NCBI GenBank assembly: GCA_034189125.1
Contig: JAXHVB010000097.1
Location: 1-50,157, forward strand
DNA length: 50,157 nucleotides
Source of the DNA: UBA5862 sp002408105
GTDB taxonomy: Bacteria > Pseudomonadota > Gammaproteobacteria > Pseudomonadales > UBA5862
Reading direction: 5' to 3'
Shown in pieces: positions 49,875-50,157 of this stretch. The first letter of the stretch is position 1. Each line of letters starts with the position of its first letter. Position numbers and translations under genes: made by a program. The notes under the pieces were generated by a model. It was given only the letters and a program-made list of their open reading frames with translations. It searched no databases and was not told the origin of the DNA.

Positions 49875-49934
49875 GGCCAGGGTTTGAATCATGCCGGGAC
49901 GTGAGGATTCGGCCTCTGTGCGGGCCCGCTCGAC

Positions 49935-50157
49935 TCAGCGCACAGGGGTTTTCGCCGGTGCGCCAGGCGTCTCGCGAACCAGTGTCGGTACCAGGTATCC
50001 GCTCAGCCGGGCGCGCAGCGCGTCGTACAGGTGCGCCGCCTGCTCTTCGTCGACTTGGAAGTGGGCTGCACCTGCAACCGGGTCGAGCAGGTGCAGGTAG
50101 TACGGCTGGACACCGATGCGAAACAATTCTTCACTCAAGTCGGCAAGCACGTTGACC
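49935..50157 (-). CDS. epmB: C-terminal fragment of EF-P beta-lysylation enzyme EpmB (cut by the right edge)
   Basis: EpmB is a lysine 2,3-aminomutase making (R)-beta-lysine for modification of elongation factor P by EpmA. The last 74 codons are in the window and read LADLSEELFRIGVQPYYLH, LLDPVAGAAHFQV, SGYLVPTLVRE and end APAKTPVR, which is the C-terminal end of the KamA/EpmB family (compare GVMPYYLH.LD.V.GAAHF). The radical-SAM CxxxCxxC motif lies outside. Indicates that this organism uses the EpmA/EpmB route rather than EarP rhamnosylation for EF-P. Confidence 0.9.
   Translation of the reverse strand, partial: VNVLADLSEELFRIGVQPYYLHLLDPVAGAAHFQVDEEQAAHLYDALRARLSGYLVPTLVRETPGAPAKTPVR

Overview
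The window reads as a gapless stretch of chromosome from a high-GC gammaproteobacterium. Support comes from the rpsU-yqeY-dnaG-rpoD operon followed by a tRNA-Ile2(CAU), a ygfB/zapA/6S RNA/fthC locus, a bifunctional HldE, WaaA, a ubiH/ubiI pair, EpmB, and a neighbourhood cpdA-parE-parC-serB-fimX. From memory of gene order this resembles Pseudomonas more than enterics. The glycine decarboxylase P-protein, however, is split into two subunits, unlike E. coli or Pseudomonas, so the source is probably another gammaproteobacterial lineage. I see no phage, insertion sequence, CRISPR array or plasmid gene.

Layout. 1-9.4 kb: a divergent gene fragment, cca, a small c-type cytochrome, tsaD (minus strand), an EAL-domain protein, then rpsU-yqeY-dnaG-rpoD and a tRNA. 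9.5-14.7 kb: minus-strand thyA-lgt-TauE/SafE transporter, then an NRDE protein, rppH (minus), a HAD-IB phosphatase and an ExoD-type membrane protein. 14.8-23.6 kb: one long minus-strand unit, ygfB-pepP-ubiH-ubiI-gcvT-gcvH-gcvPA-gcvPB, with 4-nt stop/start overlaps from pepP through gcvT. 23.6-26.5 kb: a clear promoter, a small coiled-coil gene, zapA, 6S RNA, 5-formyl-THF cyclo-ligase and a YihY-family membrane protein. 26.5-28.3 kb: an SDR oxidoreductase and an HDOD protein. 28.3-32.1 kb: a promoter, a strongly structured RNA leader and a glycosyltransferase/methyltransferase/alpha-toroid/methyltransferase cassette. 32.1-36.4 kb: hldE, waaA and a TolC-type outer-membrane channel gene. 36.5-45.9 kb: thiC, nudF, a DUF1249 gene, cpdA, parE, parC, serB. 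45.9-50.2 kb (minus): a FimX-like protein, a large PilZ-like protein and the 3' end of epmB.

Most genes are housekeeping: translation, replication initiation, transcription, one-carbon and glycine metabolism, ubiquinone, LPS core and topoisomerase IV. The genes less tied to core metabolism are the c-di-GMP proteins (an intact-looking EAL protein with a C-terminal sensor-like region, a catalytically dead FimX-like protein and a PilZ-like neighbour) and the glycosyltransferase cassette next to hldE-waaA. The best candidate for something undescribed is the leader at about 28326-28445. It has a 7-bp hairpin, a 12-bp hairpin with one bulge, and two mutually exclusive helices, one of which covers the region just before the glycosyltransferase start codon. 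This looks like an on/off RNA switch for an uncharacterised surface-glycan cassette. All calls were made by reading the sequence; no database search or folding program was run.
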